Of a stretch of DNA of 33,057 nt, positions 7,569 to 14,494 are shown piece after piece. The position numbers were made by a program, and so were the translations under genes. The DNA lies in assembly GCA_050743265.1 (NCBI GenBank), contig JBOGEN010000121.1:1-33057 (forward strand), in the 5' to 3' direction. Position 1 is the first letter of the stretch; each line of letters starts with the position of its first letter. This DNA comes from JBOGEN01 sp050743265 (GTDB taxonomy: Bacteria; Actinomycetota; Actinomycetes; JBOGEN01). Below the pieces are notes generated by a model that saw only the letters and a program-made list of their open reading frames with translations, searched no databases and was not told the DNA's origin.

Positions 7569-10202
7569 GTGACCGACGTGACCACCCCGCCCCCGGGCGA
7601 TCGCACCGAGCCGATCGCGCTCGAGGTCGAGATGCAGCGCAGCTACCTCGACTACGCGATGAGCGTGATCGTGGGACGCGCGCTGCCCGACGTGCGGGAC
7701 GGGCTCAAGCCGGTGCACCGTCGCGTCCTGTACGCGATGTTCGACGGGGGCTACCGCCCGGACCGCGGCTACTTCAAGTGCGCCCGGGTCGTCGGCGACG
7801 TCATGGGCAACTACCACCCGCACGGCGACTCGGCGATCTACGACACCCTCGTCCGGCTGGCCCAGACCTGGTCGCTGCGCTACCCGCTCGTCGACGGCAA
7901 CGGCAACTTCGGCTCGCCCGGCAACGACCCCGCCGCCGCGATGCGGTACACCGAGTGCCGGCTCGCCGCTCTCGCGATGGAGATGCTGCGCGACATCGAC
8001 GAGGAGACCGTCGACTTCGCGCCCAACTACGACGGACGCTCCCAGGAGCCGATCGTCCTGCCGAGCCGGTTCCCCAACCTGCTCGTCAACGGCTCTGCCG
8101 GCATCGCGGTCGGCATGGCCACGAACATCCCGCCGCACAACCTGCGCGAGGTCGCGTCCGGCGTGCAGTGGGCGCTGGCGAACCCGGAGGCGTCGCCCGA
8201 GGAGCTGCTCGCCGCGCTGCTCGAGCGCATCAAGGGCCCGGACTTCCCCACCGGTGCGCTCATCGTGGGCCGGCGGGGCATCGAGGAGGCGTACCGCACG
8301 GGTCGCGGGTCGGTGACGATGCGCGCGGTCGTCGAGGTCGAAGAGGACGCTCGCGGGCGGCAGCAGCTCGTCGTCACCGCGCTGCCGTACCAGGTGAACC
8401 CCGACAACCTCGCGCTGCGCATCGCCGAGCTCGCCGACTCCGGCCGCGTGTCCGGCATCGCCGACGTCAGGGACGAGACAAGCGCGCGGGCGGGTCAGCG
8501 GCTTGTCATCGTCCTCAAGCGGGACGCCGTCGCCAAGGTCGTCCTCAATAACCTCTACAAGCACACGCAGCTGCAGGACAACTTCGGCTGCAACATGGTC
8601 GCCCTCGTCGACGGCGTGCCGCGGACGTTGCGGCTGGACGAGTTCATCCGGGCGTACGTCGCGCACCAGATCGAAGTCATCGTCCGGCGTACGCAGTACC
8701 GGCTGCGCAAGGCCGAGGAGCGGGCGCACATCCTGCGTGCGCTGCTCAAGGCGCTCGACGCGCTGGACGAGGTCATCGCGCTGATCCGGGCGAGCCAGAC
8801 CGTCGAGGCGGCGCGCACCGGCCTGATGGAGCTGCTCGACATCGACGAGGTGCAGGCGACCGCCATCCTCGACATGCAGCTGCGTCGACTGGCCGCGCTG
8901 GAGCGGCAGAAGATCATCGACGAGTACGACCAGCTCATGGCGCTGATCACCGACTACAACGAGATTCTCGCCTCGGAGGAGCGGCAGCGCCAGATCGTCT
9001 CGGAGGAGCTCGCCGGCATCGTCGACAAGTTCGGGGACGACCGGCGGACCCTGCTGGTGCCGTACGACGGCGACATGTCCATGGAGGACCTGATCGCCGA
9101 AGAGGACGTCGTCGTCACCATCAGCCGCGGCGGGTACGCGAAGCGGACGAAGACCGACCTCTACCGCGCGCAGAAGCGCGGGGGCAAGGGCGTCCGCGGG
9201 GCCGAGCTGCGCACCGACGACATCGTCGAGCACTTCTTCGTCACGACCACCCACCACTGGATCCTGTTCTTCACGAACAAGGGACGCGTGTATCGCGCGA
9301 AGGCGTACGAGCTGCCGGAGATGGCGCGGTCGGCTCGTGGGCAGCACGTCGCGAACCTGCTCGAGTTCGCCCCCGACGAGCACATCGCCCAGGTGCTCGA
9401 CCTGCGCGACTACACCGTGGCGCCGTACCTCGTCATCGCGACGAAGCAGGGCCTGGTCAAGAAGACCAAGCTGGAGGAGTACGACAGCCCGCGCTCGCGC
9501 GGCATCGTCGCGGTGAACCTCAGGGAGGGCGACGAGGTCATCGCCGCGCGGCTGGTCAACGCCGAGGACGACCTGCTGCTGGTGAGCCGCAACGCGCAGG
9601 CGATCCGGTTCACGGCCGCCGACGACTCGCTGCGGCCGATGGGACGCGCCACGAGCGGCGTGATCGGCATGCGGTTCAAGGGCGGTGACGAGCTACTGGC
9701 TATGGAGGTCGTCCGACCGGGTACGGAGGTCCTCGTGGCGACGGATGGCGGCTTCGCGAAGCGGACCCCGGTCGAGGGCTACCCGACGAAGAACCGGGGC
9801 GGGCAGGGCGTGATCACGGCCCGGATCACCGAGTCCCGCGGGGCCCTGGTCGGGGCGCTCGTCGTAGCCCCGGACGACGAGATCTTCGCGATCACCGAGA
9901 GTGGCGGGGTGATCCGTACGCGGGCCGAGGGCGTGAGGAGCGCGGGCCGGGACACGATGGGCGTCCGGTTGATCAACCTCGCCGACGGAGACTCGGTGGT
10001 GGGCATCGCCCGCAACGAGGAGACGACCGCCGCCGCGGAGGCCGCCGTGGACGCCGCGGCAGACGAGGCACCCGGGACACTTTCCGTGACGGAACCCGCT
10101 TCCGATGTCACCCTGGAGGCCGATGCCACTCTGGAGCCCCATGTCACTCTGGAGGCCGACGAGCCCGACGACGAGGGCTCACCCGGAGAGGGGAGCGCGT
10201 GA
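7569..10202 (+). CDS. gyrA: DNA gyrase subunit A
   Basis: GyrA cuts and reseals DNA. The 877-residue protein has the catalytic tyrosine at Y127 (AAMRYTEC). The quinolone-resistance region is HPHGDSAIYD, with S88 and D92 at the positions of E. coli S83/D87, so it looks like the susceptible form. The C-terminal DNA-wrapping domain contains the GyrA box QKRGGKG near residue 535. An acidic low-complexity tail ends the protein and holds three 18-bp repeats (10104-10157). GTG 7569 follows a GAAAGGGA element. The stop overlaps the next GTG by 4 bp. Confidence 0.97.
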   Translation: MTDVTTPPPGDRTEPIALEVEMQRSYLDYAMSVIVGRALPDVRDGLKPVHRRVLYAMFDGGYRPDRGYFKCARVVGDVMGNYHPHGDSAIYDTLVRLAQTWSLRYPLVDGNGNFGSPGNDPAAAMRYTECRLAALAMEMLRDIDEETVDFAPNYDGRSQEPIVLPSRFPNLLVNGSAGIAVGMATNIPPHNLREVASGVQWALANPEASPEELLAALLERIKGPDFPTGALIVGRRGIEEAYRTGRGSVTMRAVVEVEEDARGRQQLVVTALPYQVNPDNLALRIAELADSGRVSGIADVRDETSARAGQRLVIVLKRDAVAKVVLNNLYKHTQLQDNFGCNMVALVDGVPRTLRLDEFIRAYVAHQIEVIVRRTQYRLRKAEERAHILRALLKALDALDEVIALIRASQTVEAARTGLMELLDIDEVQATAILDMQLRRLAALERQKIIDEYDQLMALITDYNEILASEERQRQIVSEELAGIVDKFGDDRRTLLVPYDGDMSMEDLIAEEDVVVTISRGGYAKRTKTDLYRAQKRGGKGVRGAELRTDDIVEHFFVTTTHHWILFFTNKGRVYRAKAYELPEMARSARGQHVANLLEFAPDEHIAQVLDLRDYTVAPYLVIATKQGLVKKTKLEEYDSPRSRGIVAVNLREGDEVIAARLVNAEDDLLLVSRNAQAIRFTAADDSLRPMGRATSGVIGMRFKGGDELLAMEVVRPGTEVLVATDGGFAKRTPVEGYPTKNRGGQGVITARITESRGALVGALVVAPDDEIFAITESGGVIRTRAEGVRSAGRDTMGVRLINLADGDSVVGIARNEETTAAAEAAVDAAADEAPGTLSVTEPASDVTLEADATLEPHVTLEADEPDDEGSPGEGSA
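10104..10157 (+). repeat. Three tandem 18-bp units in the gyrA 3' tail
   Basis: Units at 10104-10121, 10122-10139 and 10140-10157 encode the hexapeptides DVTLEA, DATLEP and HVTLEA. They are imperfect at the DNA level but stay in frame. They lengthen the acidic tail beyond the pinwheel domain; such tails vary widely between species. Confidence 0.85.
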
Positions 10203-10657
10203 CCGTCCGGAACGGGGCACCTGCGGAGACCGTGCAGATGGCCGGTCAGGCCGGCCCTCGCGTCCGCGTGGCGCGGCTGCGCATGTCCCGGCTCGACCCC
10301 TGGTCGGTGATGAAGGTCGCGTTCCTGCTGTCGATCGCGGTGTTCGTGGTGCTCCTCGTGGCCGTCACGCTGGTCTGGCTCGTGCTCGACAGCATGGGGG
10401 TCTTCGAGTCCGTCGGCCGCACGGTCGAGGACGTCACCGGCGCTGGGGAGACCGACGCCTTCGACCTGGTGGCGTTCCTCGGCTTCGGCCGCGTGCTCGG
10501 GTTCACGACCATGGTGGGGCTGCTCAACGTCGTCCTGGTCACGGCCCTGGCCACGCTGTGCGCGTTCCTGTACAACATCGCGGCCTCACTGGCCGGGGGC
10601 ATCGAGGTGACCCTCACCGAGACCGAGAACTCTGTTTGGGGCCGCCCGAACCCGTGA
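10199..10657 (+). CDS. DUF3566 transmembrane protein
   Basis: This 152-residue protein has a short basic N-terminus and two predicted membrane helices (about 39-63 and 103-125), separated by an acidic segment with VEDVTG. The arrangement and its position right after gyrA match the DUF3566 family (Rv0007-type proteins of mycobacteria), whose function is not established. The GTG start overlaps the gyrA stop by 4 bp, so it is probably co-translated with gyrase. It ends FGRPNP-like (SVWGRPNP), close to a possible tRNA promoter. Confidence 0.88.
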   Translation: MTVRNGAPAETVQMAGQAGPRVRVARLRMSRLDPWSVMKVAFLLSIAVFVVLLVAVTLVWLVLDSMGVFESVGRTVEDVTGAGETDAFDLVAFLGFGRVLGFTTMVGLLNVVLVTALATLCAFLYNIAASLAGGIEVTLTETENSVWGRPNP

Positions 10658-10665
10658 GATAGCCT

Positions 10666-10692
10666 GAGCCGTCGCGACCGCGGTCGTGGCTC
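10666..10692 (+). terminator. Inverted repeat between DUF3566 gene and tRNA-Ile
   Basis: An outer stem GAGCC/GGCTC encloses the 12-bp palindrome CGACCGCGGTCG (10675-10686). It lacks a T tract, as many actinobacterial terminators do. It could end the gyrBA transcript or be a leader hairpin of the tRNA, which begins 3 bp later. A -10-like TAGCCT (10660-10665) with TTGGGG 18 bp upstream might serve the tRNA. Confidence 0.35.
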
Positions 10693-10695
10693 AGC

Positions 10696-10769
10696 GGGCC
10701 TATAGCTCAGACGGTTAGAGCGCATCCCTGATAAGGATGAGGTCGCTGGTTCAAGTCCAGCTAGGCCCA
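10696..10769 (+). tRNA. tRNA-Ile (anticodon GAT)
   Basis: A complete cloverleaf: acceptor GGGCCTA pairs with TAGGCCC, D-arm AGCTCAGACGGTTAGAGC, anticodon stem CATCC/GGATG with loop CTGATAA (anticodon GAT at 10730-10732), T-arm GCTGGTTCAAGTCCAGC. CCA is not encoded. tRNA-Ile after gyrA is the conserved actinobacterial position. Confidence 0.97.
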
Positions 10770-10971
10770 CCCGTCTGACTCTTCTCGCCGTCGAGCCTCC
10801 CCTCGGCCCGGGGGCGCATGACACGTACCCTGCGGATGATCGTCCGATGTTCCGTGTGCAAGGCTCGCCGTGCACACGTCCGAGGGAGCTCGCCGAGCAC
10901 CCGTCCGAAGGGAGGGAGTGGCGCTCCGTCCGGCTCGCGCATCCGCCCGCGGCCCCGCGCCACGACTCGAG

Positions 10972-11097
10972 ATGAAGAAGCTGCTGCTCCTCGCCATCGC
11001 CGCTGCCGGTGGGTTCGCCGCGTACCGGCGACTTCAGGCCGACCGGGCCGAGCAGGACCTGTGGACCGAGGCCACCTCGTCCCCTGACCTGCGCTGA
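10972..11097 (+). CDS. DLW-39 family microprotein
   Basis: A 41-residue protein, MKKLLLLAIAAAGG..., with a short hydrophobic N-terminal helix, a charged middle and the QDLWTEAT segment that gives the DLW-39 family its name. The small size and place between tRNA-Ile and tRNA-Ala match the family in other actinobacteria; the function is unknown. The ATG at 10972 is chosen because the family starts MKKLL; upstream in-frame starts would add unrelated residues. A single membrane-anchored peptide is the likely form. Confidence 0.85.
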   Translation: MKKLLLLAIAAAGGFAAYRRLQADRAEQDLWTEATSSPDLR

Positions 11098-11134
11098 CGC
11101 CTGGCGCCGGCGCCTGACCCTGAGGGCCGGTCGC

Positions 11135-11140
11135 TACGAT
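11135..11140 (+). promoter_or_regulatory. -10-like TACGAT before tRNA-Ala
   Basis: TACGAT lies 24 bp before the tRNA, with a CTGACC element (11114-11119) about 15 bp upstream as a weak -35. The 12-bp palindrome GGCGCCGGCGCC (11103-11114), just after the DLW-39 stop, may be a terminator remnant. Confidence 0.35.
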
Positions 11141-11164
11141 GAGCGGCCTGCGACCGGCTTTCTC

Positions 11165-11237
11165 GGGGACGTAGCTCAAGTGGCAGAGCACCGCCTTTGC
11201 AAGGCGGGGGTTAGGGGTTCGAGTCCCCTCGTCTCCA
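11165..11237 (+). tRNA. tRNA-Ala (anticodon TGC), integration target
   Basis: A complete cloverleaf: acceptor GGGGACG pairs with CGTCTCC (one G-T pair), anticodon stem CCGCC/GGCGG with loop TTTGCAA (TGC at 11198-11200), T-arm GGGGTTCGAGTCCCC. CCA is not encoded. Its 3' part from 11195 is repeated at 15504-15547, and integrase remnants follow both copies, so this tRNA has served as an attachment site. The intact gene remains functional. Confidence 0.97.
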
Positions 11238-11239
11238 CC
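11195..11239 (+). repeat. attL: Attachment-site copy 1 (attL-like), 3' part of tRNA-Ala
   Basis: The 45 bp from the anticodon loop to just past the discriminator base are repeated at 15504-15547 with one indel and one substitution (CGTCTCC becomes CATCTCC). Similarity continues beyond the core for about 250 bp into the integrase remnants. A 3' tRNA segment as core is typical of tyrosine-integrase elements. Confidence 0.82.
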
Positions 11240-11299
11240 CCTTTGTGACCTCGGCTTCTCCGCCCGGGCGACCAGCGACGGAGATCATCTCGGGTCCGG

Positions 11300-11320
11300 T
11301 GTAGCCAAATCTGTAGCCAA
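11300..11320 (+). repeat. Paired TGTAGCCAA repeats, candidate integrase arm site
   Basis: TGTAGCCAA occurs at 11300-11308 and again at 11312-11320, a 12-bp period, 61 bp inside the left island end. The same pair recurs at 15391-15411 near the other end, and a degenerate pair at 15607-15627. Paired short direct repeats near att cores are typical of arm-type sites for tyrosine integrases; binding is inferred. Confidence 0.55.
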
Positions 11321-11331
11321 GGGCCCGCAGA

Positions 11332-11590
11332 TCAGTCGCCGAGGGCAGGGTCCATCGCCTCCGCAGCGGCCTGCATGCTCGACGGCAGGACGTGTCCGTA
11401 CAGGTCCATAGTCAGGCGGAACGTGGAGTGGCCGAGGATCTCCATGACCGTCCGCGGCTCGACCCCGTGCGCGAGCAGGAACGTCGCGCAGCCATGCCGC
11501 AGATCATGCAGGCGCAGCCAGTCCAGGCCGGCGCGCTCGCTCGGCCCGGTGCCACGAGGTATCGCAGCGGTCCGCGGGTCATCCGGAGCT
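11332..11590 (-). pseudogene. Tyrosine integrase, C-terminal remnant 1
   Basis: The reverse strand encodes the end of a phage-type integrase. The catalytic box reads LRLHDLRHG, then ILGHST and the nucleophile tyrosine in MDLYGHVLPSSMQA, ending at TGA (11332-11334). That gives the C-terminal H-x-x-R, H and Y of the active site. About 85 codons are recognisable; the N-terminal and first catalytic arginine parts are gone, and the RsbW-like gene begins right at its broken end. The gene end faces tRNA-Ala, the usual layout of AICE-like elements. Confidence 0.8.
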
Positions 11591-11597
11591 TGCCTGC

Positions 11598-11978
11598 TTA
11601 GTCCCGGGCGGACGCGAGCAGGGTGAACCAGACTGACTTGCCGGTGCCGTCGTGATGGACGCCCCAGTCGTGGGCGTATGCCTGCACGATGTGGAGGCCG
11701 CGGCCGGATTCGGCTGTTGGGGTCGGGTCTGCGGGCCGGAGGTCGCCGGGGTGGTCGTCGGTGACGGCGACGGTGAGCATGGATTGCTCGAAGGTGGCGG
11801 TCACGGTGACGGTGCCGCCGTCGGTGTGCAGCAGAGCGTTAGTGGTGACCTCGCTGACCAGGAGGGTGACGTCGAAGGACAGCTCTTCACAGGACCAGCG
11901 CGCGCACAGGTCGGCTAGCCATTGGCGCGCCCAGCCGGGACCTCGAAGGTCGGGGGGCAGCCGCAGCGTCTTTTCCAT
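11598..11978 (-). CDS. RsbW/SpoIIAB-like ATP-binding regulatory protein
   Basis: A 126-residue HATPase_c_2 protein of the anti-sigma/serine-kinase type widespread in actinobacteria. The N-box is LLVSEVTTNALLHT (E and N for Mg-ATP), the G1-like part VTDDHPGD and the G2-like part GRGLHIVQAYAHDWG. There is no membrane segment or extra domain. Such proteins usually bind a sigma factor or phosphorylate a STAS antagonist; neither partner is next to it here. It is divergent from the heptad-repeat gene. A GGAGGG is very close to the ATG, so the exact start is slightly uncertain. It lies inside the tRNA-Ala island. Confidence 0.85.
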   Translation of the reverse strand: MEKTLRLPPDLRGPGWARQWLADLCARWSCEELSFDVTLLVSEVTTNALLHTDGGTVTVTATFEQSMLTVAVTDDHPGDLRPADPTPTAESGRGLHIVQAYAHDWGVHHDGTGKSVWFTLLASARD

Positions 11979-12021
11979 CCCTCCGCCCGAGGTCGCGGCT
12001 TGATCGGTTGCGGGGGGTAGT

Positions 12022-12035
12022 CCAGGTATGCCTGG
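12022..12035. promoter_or_regulatory. Short inverted repeat upstream of the RsbW-like gene
   Basis: CCAGG-TATG-CCTGG lies 43 bp upstream of the reverse-strand ATG at 11978. Its position suits an operator or promoter element. No family assignment is possible. Confidence 0.25.
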
Positions 12036-12090
12036 TTCTGGGGTGGGCTAAACCCCGGGTCGGCACCACGGTGGGGGCCTGCCGAGGCAT

Positions 12091-12116
12091 GCTTGAACGA
12101 GACCACACGCGGGTAC
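12091..12116 (+). promoter_or_regulatory. Candidate SigB-type promoter
   Basis: GCTT-N16-GGGTAC fits the general stress promoter pattern described for Streptomyces SigB (GNNT-N14/16-GGGTAC/T). It lies 114 bp before the heptad-repeat gene. The neighbouring RsbW-like gene makes a SigB-like link attractive, but the consensus is loose and chance matches occur. Confidence 0.4.
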
Positions 12117-12229
12117 CGCCCACGGCGATCTCGTTCGCTGTGGCGCGAGACCGTGAGTCAGGCGTGACGCGCGCAAGGTCCGTGCCCGTAGGGCCGCCTC
12201 GCGACGCGCACGGTGCGGGAGTGAGAAGG

Positions 12230-12701
12230 ATGGGTGACGAGGCCGACCGGATCGCCGACGAACGCGACCGGGTCGCCGATGAACGCGAGGCCAGGGCCGA
12301 CGAGCGAGAGCAGCACCTCGACGGACAGGCCGCGCTGCTCCGAGACCTGTTCGCTCGGGCCGATCAGCGGGATCTCGCCGCCGAGGTCCGTGACCGCCGC
12401 GCCGAACAGCGCGACATCGACGCCTCCGCCCGAGCGAACGACACCGAGGACGCGCAAAACGACCGTGACCGCTCTGCGGTCGATCGCATCATGAGCGGTC
12501 GTGACCGCGACCGCGCCGCCGAGGACCGGGCGACCCTGCACGAGATGTCCCTATGTCGACCTGGTCGCCCGTGAACACCAGGCAGCCGGACGGGCCCAGG
12601 CCGCATCCGACCGTGAGCAGGCCGCCCGGGACAGGCACACTGCTCGGCGAGCACGAGACGGCGACGGCCAGCACCCAGACAACCCCCCGAAACGCCACTG
12701 A
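12230..12701 (+). pseudogene. Charged heptad-repeat protein, frameshifted
   Basis: The ORF from ATG 12230 (GTG 12221 also possible) encodes a highly charged coiled coil. It opens with 21-bp (7-residue) repeats at 12245-12307: DRIADER, DRVADER, EARADER. The frame runs to a stop at 12574, but its character ends near 12547 (RATLHEM). The same style resumes in another frame (YVDLVAREHQAAGRAQ, SDREQAARDR) to TGA at 12701. A one-base indel around 12547-12560 therefore splits a protein of about 157 residues. If the shift is real, a 114-residue truncated product is left. I do not recognise a function; similar D-R-x-A-D-E-R proteins occur near stress-signalling genes. Confidence 0.62.
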
Positions 12702-12702
12702 G

Positions 12703-12738
12703 TGGCCATCCCCGCTCCGTGACCCAGTCTCCGGGCCG
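12703..12738 (+). repeat. Dispersed short repeat, copy 1
   Basis: About 35 bp starting GGCCATCCCC, immediately after the heptad-repeat gene, recur imperfectly at 15191-15226 after the DUF305 gene. Both copies follow a stop codon on the plus strand, which suggests a shared downstream element or duplicated island segment. Confidence 0.55.
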
Positions 12739-12790
12739 CCCCCGGGTCGCCGTCCAGGGCCCTACGAATCGAAGCCGCGAGAAGCTCTGC

Positions 12791-13084
12791 TCAGTCCTGA
12801 GTGTCGGCGTCCTGCCGAAGCTGCGCCGCGCGTTGCCTGGCTGCGAGGGCTCCCTGGCTTGCATCAGCGGCCAAGCCTCGCCGGCGTTCCGCGAAAGGCC
12901 CACCCTGGTCGGCCATCTCCAGCAACATGCCGGCCAGGAGATCCTCGGTCACCGCGAACTTCTCTGCCGCTACCGCCATCCGCAGCCGGAGTTCGCGGCG
13001 CTCCTCATGCGAACGCGGGACAGGATCGAGGGGCTCACGTGGCGTGTCGTCGGTACGTCCGGCGTCTTCGCCGTGCACGTCCAC
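12791..13084 (-). CDS. Small hypothetical coiled-coil protein
   Basis: This 97-residue reverse-strand ORF (GTG at 13084) encodes an acidic N-terminus followed by a helical stretch EERRELRLRMAVAAEKFAVTEDLLAGMLLEMADQ and a basic Arg/Ala/Gln-rich end. The pattern resembles small actinobacterial coiled-coil proteins encoded near stress regulators, but I recognise no named family. The start is uncertain: the frame stays open to 13150, and a well-placed AGGAGGG before an ATG near 13116 is in another frame, so a frameshift near the 5' end is possible. The ORF lies in the island, convergent with the heptad-repeat gene. Confidence 0.5.
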   Translation of the reverse strand: MDVHGEDAGRTDDTPREPLDPVPRSHEERRELRLRMAVAAEKFAVTEDLLAGMLLEMADQGGPFAERRRGLAADASQGALAARQRAAQLRQDADTQD

Positions 13085-13151
13085 ACTGGCCACTCTAGAT
13101 CGCCGCCCATATCCCTCCTCTGCGCGGCCCTCAAATCTCCGCCGTCTCAAG

Positions 13152-13172
13152 CGCGCCGGCTCCGCCGGCGCG
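13152..13172. terminator. Strong 9-bp hairpin downstream of the CDF gene
   Basis: CGCGCCGGC and its exact complement GCCGGCGCG are separated by a 3-base loop. It is about 115 bp past the reverse-strand CDF stop, and just upstream of the small coiled-coil ORF. No T tract is present. A terminator role is inferred. Confidence 0.4.
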
Positions 13173-13288
13173 TGTGCGGTCGCACGGCTCGGGCTTGCGT
13201 GCGGCGCTGGCGCGCCGTCCTCGCCCGGCCGGCGCCCGCCCGCGTTGCGGGTAGGCGACAGACCCGTGAGGCCGAGCGGCAGACCCGT

Positions 13289-13969
13289 TCAGTGCGCGCA
13301 GCAGTCGTGCCCCGACTTCTCGCCTGACGTTTCGCCCGTTCCGAGGGCGGGGTCGCAGCAGGCGTCACCGCGCCAGGCCTCGACTCCTTCCCTGACGGCG
13401 ACAGCGGCGATCAGGAGAGCCACCAGGGGGTCGGCCCAGGACCAGCCGAGGGTTGCGTTGAGCACCAGCCCGACGAGCAGAATCACAGACAGGTAGGTAC
13501 AGAGCAGGGTCTGGGTGGAGTCGGCGACCACGGTGGCCGAGCCGAGTTCACGTCCAATGCGGCGCTTGGCCGCGACCAGCAGCGGCATCACGACCACCGA
13601 GGCCGCAGCCAGGGCGATGCCGACTGAGCTGGGATCCGGCTCGCCCGCGCCGACCAGGGCGCGTACCGACTCGACGGTGACGTAGGCGGCCAAGGCGAAG
13701 AAGGCGACGGCGATGAGGCGCAGGGTGCGCCGTTCCCTCGTTTCGGGGTCGGAGCCCCCGCCGAACTGCCAGGCCACCGCGCCCGCGGAGAGCACCTCCA
13801 CAGCAGAGTCCAGGCCGAAAGAGACCAGCGCCACCGAGCCGGCAGCCAGCCCGGCGGCGATGGCGACGACGCCTTCGAGGGTGTTGTAGCCGATCGTGGC
13901 CCAGGCCAACAGACGGGCACGACGATGCAGCTGCGCCCGCCGGTCAACAGTCAGGTCGGCCGTGGTCAC
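13289..13969 (-). CDS. Cation diffusion facilitator (CDF) family metal efflux protein
   Basis: A 226-residue membrane protein with five or six hydrophobic segments. FGLDSAVEVLSA (residues 51-62) in TM2 and VADSTQTLLCTYLS (148-161) in TM5 carry the acidic residues expected to bind metal. It lacks the usual cytoplasmic C-terminal domain; instead it ends in a Cys/His tail (DACC... and HDCCAH). It should export divalent metal ions using the proton gradient. The GTG start at 13969 overlaps the stop of the CmtR-like regulator by 4 bp, so the two are translated together and the substrate is probably the metal sensed, Cd(II) or Pb(II). Confidence 0.88.
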   Translation of the reverse strand: MTTADLTVDRRAQLHRRARLLAWATIGYNTLEGVVAIAAGLAAGSVALVSFGLDSAVEVLSAGAVAWQFGGGSDPETRERRTLRLIAVAFFALAAYVTVESVRALVGAGEPDPSSVGIALAAASVVVMPLLVAAKRRIGRELGSATVVADSTQTLLCTYLSVILLVGLVLNATLGWSWADPLVALLIAAVAVREGVEAWRGDACCDPALGTGETSGEKSGHDCCAH

Positions 13970-14313
13970 GCCGACCCCTCTGCCGAGACCTCTGCCGGCT
14001 CGACCACGCAAGCGGCCGATGGGTTGACCGCGAGCACCACGTCGAGCAGGTCACCGAGCGCGTGCACCAGGCGGCCATCGACGAGCTCGTAGCGCACCGA
14101 GCGGCCCTCCGGGGTCGCCACCACCAGGCCGCACCCGCGCAGGCACGAGAGGTGGTTGCTCACATTCGACCGGGTCAGCCCGAGATGAGCCGCCAACTGG
14201 GCTGGATAGGCCGGCCCGTCCAGCAGCGCGAGCAGCAGCCGCGACCGGGTCGGGTCGGCCAACGCGCGCCCGATCCGGTTCATCGCCTCCATACGGTTTG
14301 GAATGGTCAACAC
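13966..14313 (-). CDS. cmtR: CmtR-type ArsR/SmtB repressor (Cd/Pb sensor)
   Basis: A 115-residue winged-helix repressor. The GTG at 14313 is chosen because it gives the family start MLTIPNR and puts the cysteines at C57, C61 (LSCLRGC) and C102 (SAACVVE), the same numbers as the Cd/Pb ligands of M. tuberculosis CmtR. The recognition helix is TRSNVSNHLSCLR. A longer start at 14343 is possible. It is predicted to repress its own operon and release DNA when Cd(II) or Pb(II) binds. It is followed by and coupled to the CDF exporter. No clear ribosome-binding site is seen, so a leaderless transcript is possible. Confidence 0.88.
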   Translation of the reverse strand: MLTIPNRMEAMNRIGRALADPTRSRLLLALLDGPAYPAQLAAHLGLTRSNVSNHLSCLRGCGLVVATPEGRSVRYELVDGRLVHALGDLLDVVLAVNPSAACVVEPAEVSAEGSA

Positions 14314-14494
14314 GGCAACGACGGTACAGCACACGCTGAACAATAGCCGGGTCGATGACCTTCACGCTTTCCGCTTTTCGGTCTGGGACGAGCCAACGTG
14401 GACCTAAGGCCCGTTCCTGCGGCCAAACGGCCCTGCTCCGCGACTCACCGCAACGCAGAGACTGGCCTCACGGGGCGAGGTAGGCGGGGTCGAC
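14314..14494. promoter_or_regulatory. Divergent intergenic region between cmtR-like and DUF305 genes
   Basis: This 181-bp spacer must hold the promoters of the metal-sensor operon (reverse) and the DUF305 gene (forward). It is somewhat more A/T rich around 14335-14385. I see no confident -35/-10 pair or perfect operator. A CmtR-like operator is expected here if both sides are metal regulated. Confidence 0.4.

Noticed and set aside
11375..11626. Plus-strand gene in the integrase remnant
   Set aside because: The reverse strand shows clear integrase motifs, so the plus frame is a shadow.
12245..12307. CRISPR-like repeats
   Set aside because: The 21-bp units are contiguous heptad codons without spacers; no cas gene is present.
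12553..13098. Plus-strand protein of about 180 residues
   Set aside because: Shadow of the reverse small coiled-coil ORF, with proline/arginine-rich composition and no start site.
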